DNA from: JAQGMO01 sp050954505
Lineage (GTDB): Bacteria > Pseudomonadota > Gammaproteobacteria > Burkholderiales > Burkholderiaceae_D
Reading direction: 5' to 3'
Assembly (NCBI GenBank): GCA_050954505.1
Contig: JBPBPY010000339.1
Location: forward strand, 1-16,322
Length of the DNA stretch: 16,322 bases
Shown here: positions 6,881 to 16,322 of the stretch, piece by piece
Numbering within the stretch: the first letter of the stretch is position 1
Layout of the letters: every line of letters starts with the position of its first letter
The notes under the pieces: generated by a model
The model's input: the letters and a program-made list of their open reading frames with translations, nothing else
What the model was told of the DNA's origin: nothing
Database searches by the model: none
Made by a program: the position numbers and the translations under genes

Positions 6881-7893
6881 GATGGCAACTCCACCGATTT
6901 GTCCTGCGCGCGGCTGCTGCGGCGATGCCGGGCCAGCCGATGCCGTACCCAGCCCAGCAGGCCGGCAGGGTAATACACGGCAATCAGCACGATCAGCAGC
7001 GCATAGATGATCAAGTCGGTGCCGCGGCCGGAACCACCAAAGAGGGCGCGCGTGCCTTCCTCGATCAAGGTCAGGATGCCGGCGCCGGCCAGTGGCCCGA
7101 ACAGCGTGCCGACACCACCGAGAATGGCCACCAGCGCCATCTTGATCGACACGCCGGTGCCGAGGACGGAAGCCGGGTCGATGTAGAGTTCTTTCTGTGC
7201 GTACAGGCTGCCGCCCAGCGCCGTGAAGAAACTGCTGATGGCAAACGCCACCTGCTTGTAGCGTGCAAGTGGAATGCCCAGGCTGCGGGCTGCATCGGGT
7301 TCATCCTTGATGGCGCGAAAGTAATAGCCCAGGTAACTGCGCTCGATGAGGTAGTTCACCAGCAAGGTCAGCATCAGCAACCCGAGAGCCAGGTAGTAGT
7401 AAGGCAGCTTGGAGGAAAACACCAGGGTGTGCCAACCGGTGCGGTCCATGGGAATGGTCAGGCCGACGGCCGCACCGGCAAACTCCCAGTTGGTGAAGAC
7501 GACCTGGATGATTTCTGCTACGGCAATGGTGGCCATGGCAAAATAGTGGCCCTTGAGCCGGAAACAGGACCAGCCAATGCCAAGGCTGACCAGCGCCGCC
7601 AGCAGCGCACCGGCAAGCATGGCCAGCCAGGCATTCCAGCCCCATTGGGCAAACAGCAAGGTCGAGGCATAGGCACCGAGTCCATAGAATGCCGCCTGGC
7701 CCAGCGATATCTGGCCGGCATAACCGCCGAGGATATTCCATGCCACCCCGAGCTGGGCAGCCATCAGCACAAGGATGGCCAGGTTTTGATGCGTGGCGTC
7801 GGTCAGCACCCAGGGCAGTGCGAATGCCAGCAGCAACAGCAGGATCAACCCTGCCCGGCCATGGCGCAGGCATGCAGTGGTGAGGTCGTTCAT
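6877..7893 (-). CDS. livM: Branched-chain amino acid-type ABC importer, permease LivM
   Basis: A 338-residue inner-membrane permease (BPD_transp_2, PF02653). Landmarks are the N-terminal helix LILLLLLAFALPWVL (16-30), the family motif NILGGYAGQISLGQAAFYG (53-71), the ATPase-contacting loop RAIKDEPDAARSLGI (193-207) and GGVGTLFGPLAGAG (259-272). The tail is basic (RHRLARHRRSSR). The same frame stays open upstream inside livH as far as 8886, but ATG 7893 is the real start: it gives the normal LivM length and overlaps the livH stop by 4 nt. The stop overlaps livG by 4 nt. Confidence 0.94.
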   Translation of the reverse strand: MNDLTTACLRHGRAGLILLLLLAFALPWVLTDATHQNLAILVLMAAQLGVAWNILGGYAGQISLGQAAFYGLGAYASTLLFAQWGWNAWLAMLAGALLAALVSLGIGWSCFRLKGHYFAMATIAVAEIIQVVFTNWEFAGAAVGLTIPMDRTGWHTLVFSSKLPYYYLALGLLMLTLLVNYLIERSYLGYYFRAIKDEPDAARSLGIPLARYKQVAFAISSFFTALGGSLYAQKELYIDPASVLGTGVSIKMALVAILGGVGTLFGPLAGAGILTLIEEGTRALFGGSGRGTDLIIYALLIVLIAVYYPAGLLGWVRHRLARHRRSSRAQDKSVELPS

Positions 7894-8759
7894 GCTGGCT
7901 TGCCCATCAAGCCGTGCGGTCGCAGCATCAAGACTGCCAGGAACAAGCTCAGCACGATGGCCAGCTTGTATTGCGGTCCGATCAGCAAGCCGCCCATGAC
8001 CTCGATGACCCCCACCAGCACACCGGCCACCAGCGCACCGACCACGCTGCCGAAACCGCCCAGGTTGACCACCACGAACGCAATCAGGATGAAATTGGCG
8101 CCGACATCGGGAAAGATGGGAAAGAACGTCGACAGCAGCGCACCGGCCACGCCGGCACAAGCCGCACCCACGCCCCAGGCCAGCGCAAACATCTTTTGCG
8201 AATCGATCCCCATCAACCGTGCTGCTTCCTTGTCGGCCGCCGTCGCTTCCAGCGCCGCACCGGCACGCGTGCGGGTCAGGAACAGGTAGATGCCGGTTGT
8301 GACCAGAATGGCGCCGGCACCGGCGCTCAGCTGCGGCTGGCCGATCTGGATGCCGGCCAGCTCGACGTTGCCGCTGACAATGCTGTGGCCAACCGTGCGG
8401 AAATCCGGTTTCCAGAAGAACTGCGCAATGCCGCGAAACAGGATCATCAAGCCGAAGGTGGTGAAAATCTGCGACAGCATGGTGGCGTTGGTAATGCGGC
8501 GGATCACCAGGTGGTACACCAGCACGCCCAGAGCAAACAGCAGCAGCGCCGTCAGCGGCAGCGTGAAAATCGGGTCGAATGCATATAGTGCATACAGCCA
8601 GAAGCTGGCGTACATGCCGAACATCAGGAATTCGCCGTGGGCGAAGTTGACGATGTCCATGACGCCGAAGATCAGTGTCAGGCCGATCGCCACGAGCGCA
8701 TAGATCAGGCCGATCAGGATGCCGGAAGCCAGCGTCTGCAACAGGATCTCGGCGGTCAT
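7890..8759 (-). CDS. livH: Branched-chain amino acid-type ABC importer, permease LivH
   Basis: A 289-residue inner-membrane permease with about eight hydrophobic segments. The N-terminal family motif GLTLIFGVMDIVNFAHGEF (26-44) is clear. The ATPase-contacting loop is EATAADKEAARLMGID (171-186). The C-terminus RPHGLMGKPA is typical for LivH. The ATG at 8759 is used because it overlaps the livK stop as ATGA and gives the standard MxxxLLQTLxSGIL beginning; an in-frame ATG at 8912 would add 51 residues that are antisense-like and fall within livK. Translational coupling to livK and livM is likely. Confidence 0.95.
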   Translation of the reverse strand: MTAEILLQTLASGILIGLIYALVAIGLTLIFGVMDIVNFAHGEFLMFGMYASFWLYALYAFDPIFTLPLTALLLFALGVLVYHLVIRRITNATMLSQIFTTFGLMILFRGIAQFFWKPDFRTVGHSIVSGNVELAGIQIGQPQLSAGAGAILVTTGIYLFLTRTRAGAALEATAADKEAARLMGIDSQKMFALAWGVGAACAGVAGALLSTFFPIFPDVGANFILIAFVVVNLGGFGSVVGALVAGVLVGVIEVMGGLLIGPQYKLAIVLSLFLAVLMLRPHGLMGKPA

Positions 8760-10123
8760 TTGCGCGCGTCCCATTTCGGCATCGGCCAGACCACATCGCG
8801 GGTTGCGATATCGAACGGCCAGACCGTATGGTATTGCCCATCGATGATCTGCACCAGGATGCCTGAACCATGGATGTTCTGGCCATTGCCGTCGAACTGG
8901 ATGCCCTTCCACGGCATGATCAGCTTGTCGCCACTGATGCTGGTGGCCGCCAGGGCCGCGCGAATGGCTTCCGGCTTGGTCGAGGCAGCGCGGTTGATGG
9001 CGTCTGCCAGTGTCATCAGGCCAGTGAAGGTGCGCGCCGAATTTCCGGTGAAGTTGATCTTGTTGCGGGCAAAGAACAGGTCATTGACCTGTTTGATCAG
9101 CGGCTTGTTTCTGGCCAGGTCAAGTGACCAGACTTCGCGCGTGATGATGTAATTGGCGTCCTTGCCCAGCGTGTGAATGAACTCGGTATCGGTGAAGCCG
9201 GCGTTGTTGGCCAGGATCATGTCGGGTGAAAAACCAAGTTCCTTGTAGGTCTTCATGGCCATGATGGCGTCGCCAAGATAGGATGATTGCATCACCACTT
9301 GTGGATTGCCCGCCTTGAGCGCCTGAACTTCCGAAGTCAGCTGGGTGCTCTTGGCGGGATAGGCGATCGACTTGACGATGGCATAGCCTTTTTCCTGCGC
9401 CAGCCGGGTTTCCAGCTTGGTGGTTTCATTGCCCCACAAGGTGTTTTCATTGAACAGACCGAGCTGGCTGATCTTCACCCCTTTCTTCGCCTGCAGTTCG
9501 CTGAAAAACGTGAAGAAGTTTTGCACGAACAAGTCGTCATGGGCCGTGGTGCGGAAAAACCATTTGAATTGACGGTTGGTCAGCGTGGCCGATGAGGATT
9601 CGGGATTCAGGTAAGGAATGCCGTTGCGTTCCGCTACCTGGCTGGTGGTCGCCGTGACGTTGCTGAAATAGGCACCGACCAGTGCCACCACCTTTTCCTG
9701 GCTGATCAGGCGCTCGGCTTCGCTGGCACCGACTTGCGGGTTGCCCTGGTGATCGGCAAACACCAGCTTGATGCGCGCGCCTTTCAGATTCGGCAAACCG
9801 CCGCCGCTGGCAAATGGCAAGGCCGGCACATCCCGTGCCCCGTTGTTGATGACATCGGCAGCCAGCTCCAGTGCCGCCTTCATTTCTGCACCGGTCGAGG
9901 CAGCCGCACCCGTCAACGGGTAAAGCACGCCGATGCGGATTTCCTGCTGCGCCCAGGCCGGCTGCGCCGCCAGCCCCAGCGCGGCCAGAAAAACCAGTAC
10001 CGGCAATGAAAACGGCTGCGCCGTCAAGGCCGGCAAGCGCGGAGAACAACGCCAAGGGCACAGCAAGTTCCATTGCAACAGCCAGTGCAAGCACCGTCCG
10101 ATGATTGTCATGGTGTCTGACAT
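8756..10123 (-). CDS. livK: Periplasmic substrate-binding protein of the Liv-type ABC importer
   Basis: A 455-residue binding protein of the Peripla_BP_6 / LivK fold that would deliver substrate to LivHM. After the signal sequence the mature part starts EIRIGVLYPLTGAAASTG (61-78). ALVGAYFSNVTATTSQVAE is the conserved ligand-site region, and WPMPKW near the end is usual for this family. The hydrophobic core of the signal peptide is FSLPVLVFLAALGLAAQ (38-54), with a likely cleavage after AWA (56-58). That makes the pre-sequence about 58 residues, unusually long. The ATG at 10123 has AAGAGAG 5 nt upstream; an ATG at 10111 is also possible. Its stop overlaps livH. The start lies 223 bp after the dctP stop and beyond a terminator, so it probably has its own promoter. 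Ligand cannot be read from the sequence. Confidence 0.92.
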   Translation of the reverse strand: MSDTMTIIGRCLHWLLQWNLLCPWRCSPRLPALTAQPFSLPVLVFLAALGLAAQPAWAQQEIRIGVLYPLTGAAASTGAEMKAALELAADVINNGARDVPALPFASGGGLPNLKGARIKLVFADHQGNPQVGASEAERLISQEKVVALVGAYFSNVTATTSQVAERNGIPYLNPESSSATLTNRQFKWFFRTTAHDDLFVQNFFTFFSELQAKKGVKISQLGLFNENTLWGNETTKLETRLAQEKGYAIVKSIAYPAKSTQLTSEVQALKAGNPQVVMQSSYLGDAIMAMKTYKELGFSPDMILANNAGFTDTEFIHTLGKDANYIITREVWSLDLARNKPLIKQVNDLFFARNKINFTGNSARTFTGLMTLADAINRAASTKPEAIRAALAATSISGDKLIMPWKGIQFDGNGQNIHGSGILVQIIDGQYHTVWPFDIATRDVVWPMPKWDARK

Positions 10124-10278
10124 GTCGACTCTCTTTCATCACGAAATGGAAGTCCGAGGCAGGACGTGAATTTACTCTTCAGACTCAAGCCGGTTACCGG
10201 ATGCAATGCACGGGCCGGCATCATCGATTTGCCAAATTCAAACGCCAGAATCAAGTTGAAAACCTCAGGCTTCGGGAC

Positions 10279-10311
10279 AAAAAAAATCTCCTGCCGGCAC
10301 GCTGGCTGGAG
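10279..10311 (-). terminator. Rho-independent terminator after dctP
   Basis: On the minus strand, reading down from 10311, CTCC, A, GCC, an eight-base loop, GGC, A and GGAG form a stem of 4 + 3 bp with one A/A mismatch. A then precedes eight T (plus-strand A-run 10279-10286). It lies 35-68 nt after the dctP stop and points leftward. It would end the dctP transcript, or reduce read-through into livK. The rest of the 10124-10346 interval holds an 11-bp palindrome CCGGTTACCGG (10190-10200) and no convincing promoter or gene. Confidence 0.65.
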
Positions 10312-10346
10312 CACGAAAAATACGGCAACGCTTTGACGCTGTGGCG

Positions 10347-11423
10347 CTACTTCATCGACCGCTCGGTGGTGTACTTCAACAGCACATTGAGTTCATCCGG
10401 TCCGGCCTTGCGCAGCCAGTCGCGCGCCAGGTTCTCGCCCATGCGGTCGAGATAGGAACGCAGAAAGAAATCCAGCGTGGACACATTCACATGATTGGCC
10501 GCCAGCTGGCTTTCATAACGGCGGTCGCTTTCCTGGCTCATCTTCCAGCCACGCCGTTCGGCCACTTCGGCCGCTTCGCGCACAATGGCCTTGGTGGCAG
10601 CGTCAAGGCCGGCGAACAGTTTGGCATCGATGAACACCATGTTCTTGGGAATCCAGGCATTGACCTTGTAGTAGTAATGCATGCGCGACCATGCCTTGGT
10701 ATCGACGCCAGTCCAGCTTGACGTCAGCATCAGGTCAAGCTTTTCCTGTTCGATGGCACGCGCCAGTTCGATCACCTGGAAACTGACCTTGGAGGCGCCC
10801 ACCAGTTCGGCAATGCGTTCCGTGCTCTGGTTGTAGGTGCGCATGCGCAGGCCACGGAAATCGATCACGCTCTTGATTTCGCGCGTGGCGTAGAGGTTCT
10901 GTCCCGGCCAGGGCACGGCGTACAGCAGTTCCAGGTCCTTCGCATGCAGCGCCTCGGCCACGGCCGGCCGCGAGGCTTTCCACATGCGCCGTGCATCGTC
11001 ATAGTCCGAGACGATGAACGGCAGTGCATCGAGTCCGAAGATGACCGCTTCATGCGTCAGGCTGGACATCATCATTTCACCGGCGCCGGCGCGACCGGCG
11101 CGCACGCCGGAAAAAATGTCGGCCGGCTTGAGCAGCGAACCGGCGGGATAGAGCTTGAAGTTGACCTTGCCATTGGTTGCGCGCCGCACGTCGTCGGCAA
11201 ACATCTGCAGGTTCTGGGTCTGGAAATTATCGGCCGCATACGCCGTGGCAATGCTGATTTCTGACGGCAGTGCCAGGGCCAGCGCCGGGGATGCGCCGAT
11301 GGCGCCGCCACAGAACAGCAATCCGCTCAGCACCATCGTCACGGCCATCAACATCGTGCGGCCTGCAGCGATCCCGGCCCAGATGGAGCAAGACTGTCTC
11401 TGCGGTAATTGCCACTGGCTCAT
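10347..11423 (-). CDS. dctP: TRAP transporter substrate-binding protein, DctP family, without membrane subunits nearby
   Basis: A 358-residue periplasmic solute receptor of the TRAP DctP type (PF03480). The signal-peptide core is MLMAVTMVLSGLLF (24-37), with likely cleavage near SPALA (45-49). The mature protein has FADDVRRATNGKVNFKLYPA (75-94), GLDALPFIV (130-138) and DFRGLRMRTYNQST (188-201). The Arg in this last motif corresponds to the conserved carboxylate-clamping Arg of the family. LMLTSSWTGVDTKAW (231-245) follows. ATG 11423 is chosen over the upstream in-frame ATG at 11477 because GGAG lies 6-7 nt before it and it gives a normal signal peptide. No DctQ or DctM gene is in the window. 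It is transcribed away from the oxoprolinase. I recall that two Bordetella pertussis DctP proteins bind pyroglutamate, which would fit this neighbourhood; subfamily membership is not shown here. Confidence 0.9.
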   Translation of the reverse strand: MSQWQLPQRQSCSIWAGIAAGRTMLMAVTMVLSGLLFCGGAIGASPALALALPSEISIATAYAADNFQTQNLQMFADDVRRATNGKVNFKLYPAGSLLKPADIFSGVRAGRAGAGEMMMSSLTHEAVIFGLDALPFIVSDYDDARRMWKASRPAVAEALHAKDLELLYAVPWPGQNLYATREIKSVIDFRGLRMRTYNQSTERIAELVGASKVSFQVIELARAIEQEKLDLMLTSSWTGVDTKAWSRMHYYYKVNAWIPKNMVFIDAKLFAGLDAATKAIVREAAEVAERRGWKMSQESDRRYESQLAANHVNVSTLDFFLRSYLDRMGENLARDWLRKAGPDELNVLLKYTTERSMK

Positions 11424-11568
11424 GGCCGTCTCCAATGTGATTGAAATTCCTGAAAACCTCGATGCGCTGCTGCACACATGCCGGGCAACGTGATTGCAAG
11501 CTGCAAATAATTTCTATCCGCGCTGTTGCAAAGCAGCGTTTCTTTTGCGGCACGGTGAATGCTTTCGC

Positions 11569-11597
11569 TTGAAACTTTGACGTTACATCACTACTAT
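11569..11597 (+). promoter_or_regulatory. Candidate sigma70 promoter for the oxoprolinase gene
   Basis: TTGAAA (11569-11574, 5 of 6 to the -35 consensus) and TACTAT (11592-11597, 4 of 6 to the -10 consensus) are separated by exactly 17 bp. The start site would be near 11604, leaving a leader of about 230 nt before the ATG at 11836. TATAAA at 11781-11786 is an alternative -10 nearer the gene but lacks a -35. Confidence 0.45.
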
Positions 11598-11615
11598 ATC
11601 GACGAATCATCGACG
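11598..11615 (+). repeat. Direct repeat ATCGACG-N4-ATCGACG over the predicted start site
   Basis: ATCGACG occurs at 11598-11604 and again at 11609-11615 with AATC between them, so the centre-to-centre distance is 11 bp, about one helical turn. It covers the predicted start site of the rightward promoter, where a repressor would act. A regulator link is inference. Confidence 0.4.
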
Positions 11616-11638
11616 TTTTATTCTAGTACGTGTTTCGG

Positions 11639-11660
11639 AAAATCCGGCCGGATTTTTTTT
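11639..11660 (+). promoter_or_regulatory. 18-bp perfect palindrome followed by T8 (operator or leader terminator)
   Basis: AAAATCCGGCCGGATTTT (11639-11656) is a perfect palindrome, and the T-run continues to 11660, eight T in all. As RNA it can form a seven-base-pair stem with a GGCC loop and a U-tail on the plus strand only. It lies about 35 nt downstream of the predicted start site. It could be a protein operator or a short intrinsic terminator in the leader of the oxoprolinase mRNA. The stem is weak, so the operator reading is at least as likely. Confidence 0.5.
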
Positions 11661-11835
11661 CAGCTGTTGTACGGGCGACAAAAAGTGGAGAAAAAAAAGC
11701 GTTTCGTGCGGTCACCGGCTATTGGAAGGAAACATCCCGGCAACAACCCACAGCAGCTCACGGCAGCCTGGTGGCGAATGTATAAAGAAGCCGCGCTGAC
11801 GGCAAAATTTGTTAATAACTGAAAGGCAAATCCTC

Positions 11836-15471
<3,636 letters not shown>

Positions 15472-15541
15472 TCGGCATCGTCATGACAGTCTTGCTGCAG
15501 TGGTAAAGTTATCCGACATTTTCGAACTAGGAGTTTTTGCC

Positions 15542-16057
15542 ATGGATAATCTCATCGACCTCGCGCAGCAAGTCGGCCTTGCATTGCAAAAGAAACGCTG
15601 GCTGCTGGCCACTGCCGAGTCCTGTACCGGCGGTGGCGTGGCCCAGGCGATCACGGAAATTGCCGGATCGTCGGACTGGTTCGACTGCGGCTTCGTCACC
15701 TATTCGAATGGTTCGAAGTCGGAGATGCTCGGCATTTCCCCGGCGCTGATTGCCCAGCATGGTTCGGTCAGCGAAGAAATTGCTGCTGCCATGGCCGAAG
15801 GTGCAGTCTCGGTCAGCGACGCCCATGTCGCGTTGTCGACCACCGGCATTGCCGGGCCAACCGGTGCAGTCCCCGGCAAGCCGGTGGGAACGGTCTGCTT
15901 CGGCTGGTCGCATGGCGAAGCCGCCCATACCGAACGGCTGGTGTTTACCGGTGACCGGCAGTCGGTGCGCGAGCAAACCGTGGCGCACGCCTTGAAGGGC
16001 TTGCTGCGCTATCTGGAACAACATGAAGGACAGACGCACGGCGGGGCTACCAAATAG
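15542..16057 (+). CDS. cinA: CinA C-terminal domain protein, nicotinamide-nucleotide amidohydrolase (PncC-like)
   Basis: A 171-residue single-domain protein (PF02464) that would deamidate nicotinamide mononucleotide to nicotinate mononucleotide in NAD recycling. Family motifs: ATAESCTGGGVAQ (23-35, with the catalytic-region Ser/Cys/Thr), FVTYSNGSKSEMLG (51-64), VALSTTGIAGPTGA (96-109) and KPVGTVCFGW (113-122). It lacks the N-terminal MoCF domain of full-length CinA, as is normal for the stand-alone PncC form. ATG 15542 has AGGAG 8 nt upstream; the frame is open back to 15299 inside the oxoprolinase gene, but that part is out-of-phase sequence. It starts 70 bp after the oxoprolinase stop. A TTGCTG at about 15493 could be a -35, but no matching -10 is clear. 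It is normally the partner of thiL-pgpA. Confidence 0.94.
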   Translation: MDNLIDLAQQVGLALQKKRWLLATAESCTGGGVAQAITEIAGSSDWFDCGFVTYSNGSKSEMLGISPALIAQHGSVSEEIAAAMAEGAVSVSDAHVALSTTGIAGPTGAVPGKPVGTVCFGWSHGEAAHTERLVFTGDRQSVREQTVAHALKGLLRYLEQHEGQTHGGATK

Positions 16058-16120
16058 TTGAGGATTAGCCCCACCCTGTGCCGAACTGGCCAGTCTTGGG
16101 CGCAGTGCCTGCGGCAATGC

Positions 16121-16257
16121 TTGCTGCAGGAGTTCCTGCAGTGCTTGCCGCTGTGTCTGTGTTGCTGCAGCATTTGCCGTAGTCTTTCCTGCAGTGATTC
16201 CTGCAGGATTTGCCATAGTCATTCCTGCAGACTTTCCCGCCGTGCTTCCTTGAGTCT
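16121..16257 (+). repeat. Degenerate 12-bp tandem repeat array downstream of cinA
   Basis: About eleven units, each beginning TT, follow one another: starts at 16121, 16133, 16145, then after a 5-nt slip 16162, 16174, 16186, 16198, 16210, 16222, 16234 and 16246. Examples are TTCCTGCAGTGA, TTCCTGCAGGAT and TTGCTGCAGCAT. The core CTGCAG is intact in six units (16124, 16136, 16165, 16189, 16201, 16225). On the minus strand one frame is open through the array and reads as a four-residue periodicity (AGKS, AGMT, AGIT, AGKT), but it continues antisense into cinA. No terminator or gene is seen elsewhere in 16058-16322. Confidence 0.75.
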
Positions 16258-16322
16258 GCAACGCCGGACGTCGGCAGCGCTGATTGTGCGCGTCTGGTCA
16301 TTTGCCGCATCGCTACCGGCAG

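Larger units (their letters stand above)
11424..11835. promoter_or_regulatory. Divergent regulatory region between dctP and the oxoprolinase gene
   Basis: This 412-bp space is visibly richer in A and T than the genes around it, as expected for a control region. It holds an imperfect 18-bp palindrome at 11521-11538 (CGCTG...CAGCG around TTGCAA), a rightward promoter candidate at 11569-11597, a 7-bp direct repeat at 11598-11615, an 18-bp perfect palindrome with T8 at 11639-11660, and a TATAAA at 11781-11786. A small open frame at 11559-11822 has no family resemblance and overlaps all of these. No convincing leftward promoter for dctP was found. Confidence 0.7.

Noticed and set aside
6925..8289. 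Plus-strand open frame opposite livM and livH
   Set aside because: Gln/Gly/Arg-rich antisense shadow of two clear permease genes.
7894..8886. Upstream extension of livM in the same frame
   Set aside because: It would overlap nearly all of livH; the ATG at 7893 gives the normal LivM length and an ATGA overlap.
11559..11822. Small plus-strand open frame of 87 codons in the divergent region
   Set aside because: Starts with a non-family sequence, has no ribosome site, and overlaps the promoter and palindrome.
11809..11835. TTG start nine codons upstream for the oxoprolinase
   Set aside because: The ATG at 11836 has an AAAGG site at an acceptable distance, while the TTG has none.
16085..16094. 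Palindrome ACTGGCCAGT after cinA as a terminator
   Set aside because: Only 10 bp, with no loop and no T-run following.
15527..16261. Minus-strand open frame covering the 12-bp array and cinA
   Set aside because: Most of it is antisense to cinA. Only the repeat-encoded part looks regular, and that follows from the 12-bp period.

Overview
The window looks like a stretch of chromosome from a GC-rich betaproteobacterium, most likely in Burkholderiales and possibly Oxalobacteraceae. This rests on recognisable proteins and on the gene order maeB, FAD oxidoreductase, thiL, pgpA ... cinA; no rRNA or other taxonomic marker is present, so the placement is inference.

Left part (1-3475), housekeeping: the 5' end of a NADP-type malic enzyme gene (maeB, minus strand) is followed by about 490 bp without a convincing gene. 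Next come a rubredoxin/ferredoxin-reductase-like FAD oxidoreductase, thiamine-phosphate kinase (thiL) and phosphatidylglycerophosphatase A (pgpA). The last two overlap by 4 nt. Right end (15542-16322): a single-domain CinA/PncC nicotinamide-nucleotide amidohydrolase, followed by a degenerate 12-bp repeat array. From general knowledge of betaproteobacterial genomes, thiL, pgpA and cinA are usually consecutive, so the 12 kb between pgpA and cinA looks like an insertion into that order.

Central part (3623-15471), a catabolic island: a leftward unit runs dctP-type TRAP binding protein, intrinsic terminator, livK, livH, livM, livG, livF, a DUF1445/D-glutamate-cyclase-like protein and a MarR-like winged-helix regulator. 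The five liv genes are joined by 4-nt ATGA overlaps. Divergent from it is one very large gene (1211 aa) for a fused HyuA-HyuB protein of the ATP-dependent 5-oxoprolinase (OPLAH) type. A 412-bp AT-richer divergent region with promoter-like and palindromic elements lies between them.

Reading the island as a whole, the best hypothesis is uptake and ring-opening of 5-oxoproline (pyroglutamate) or a closely related cyclic amide. Uptake would use a Liv-type ABC importer plus a TRAP-type binding protein with no membrane partners here. The OPLAH-type enzyme would hydrolyse the ring, the DUF1445 protein would interconvert D-glutamate and 5-oxo-D-proline, and the MarR-like protein would control the set. 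The enzyme families are clear from sequence; the substrate and the pathway are inference.

No tRNA, rRNA, CRISPR array, transposase or insertion sequence was seen. Three repeat structures stand out: a 27-bp tandem repeat inside the regulator gene, the 12-bp array after cinA, and an 18-bp perfect palindrome with a T8 tract upstream of the oxoprolinase.
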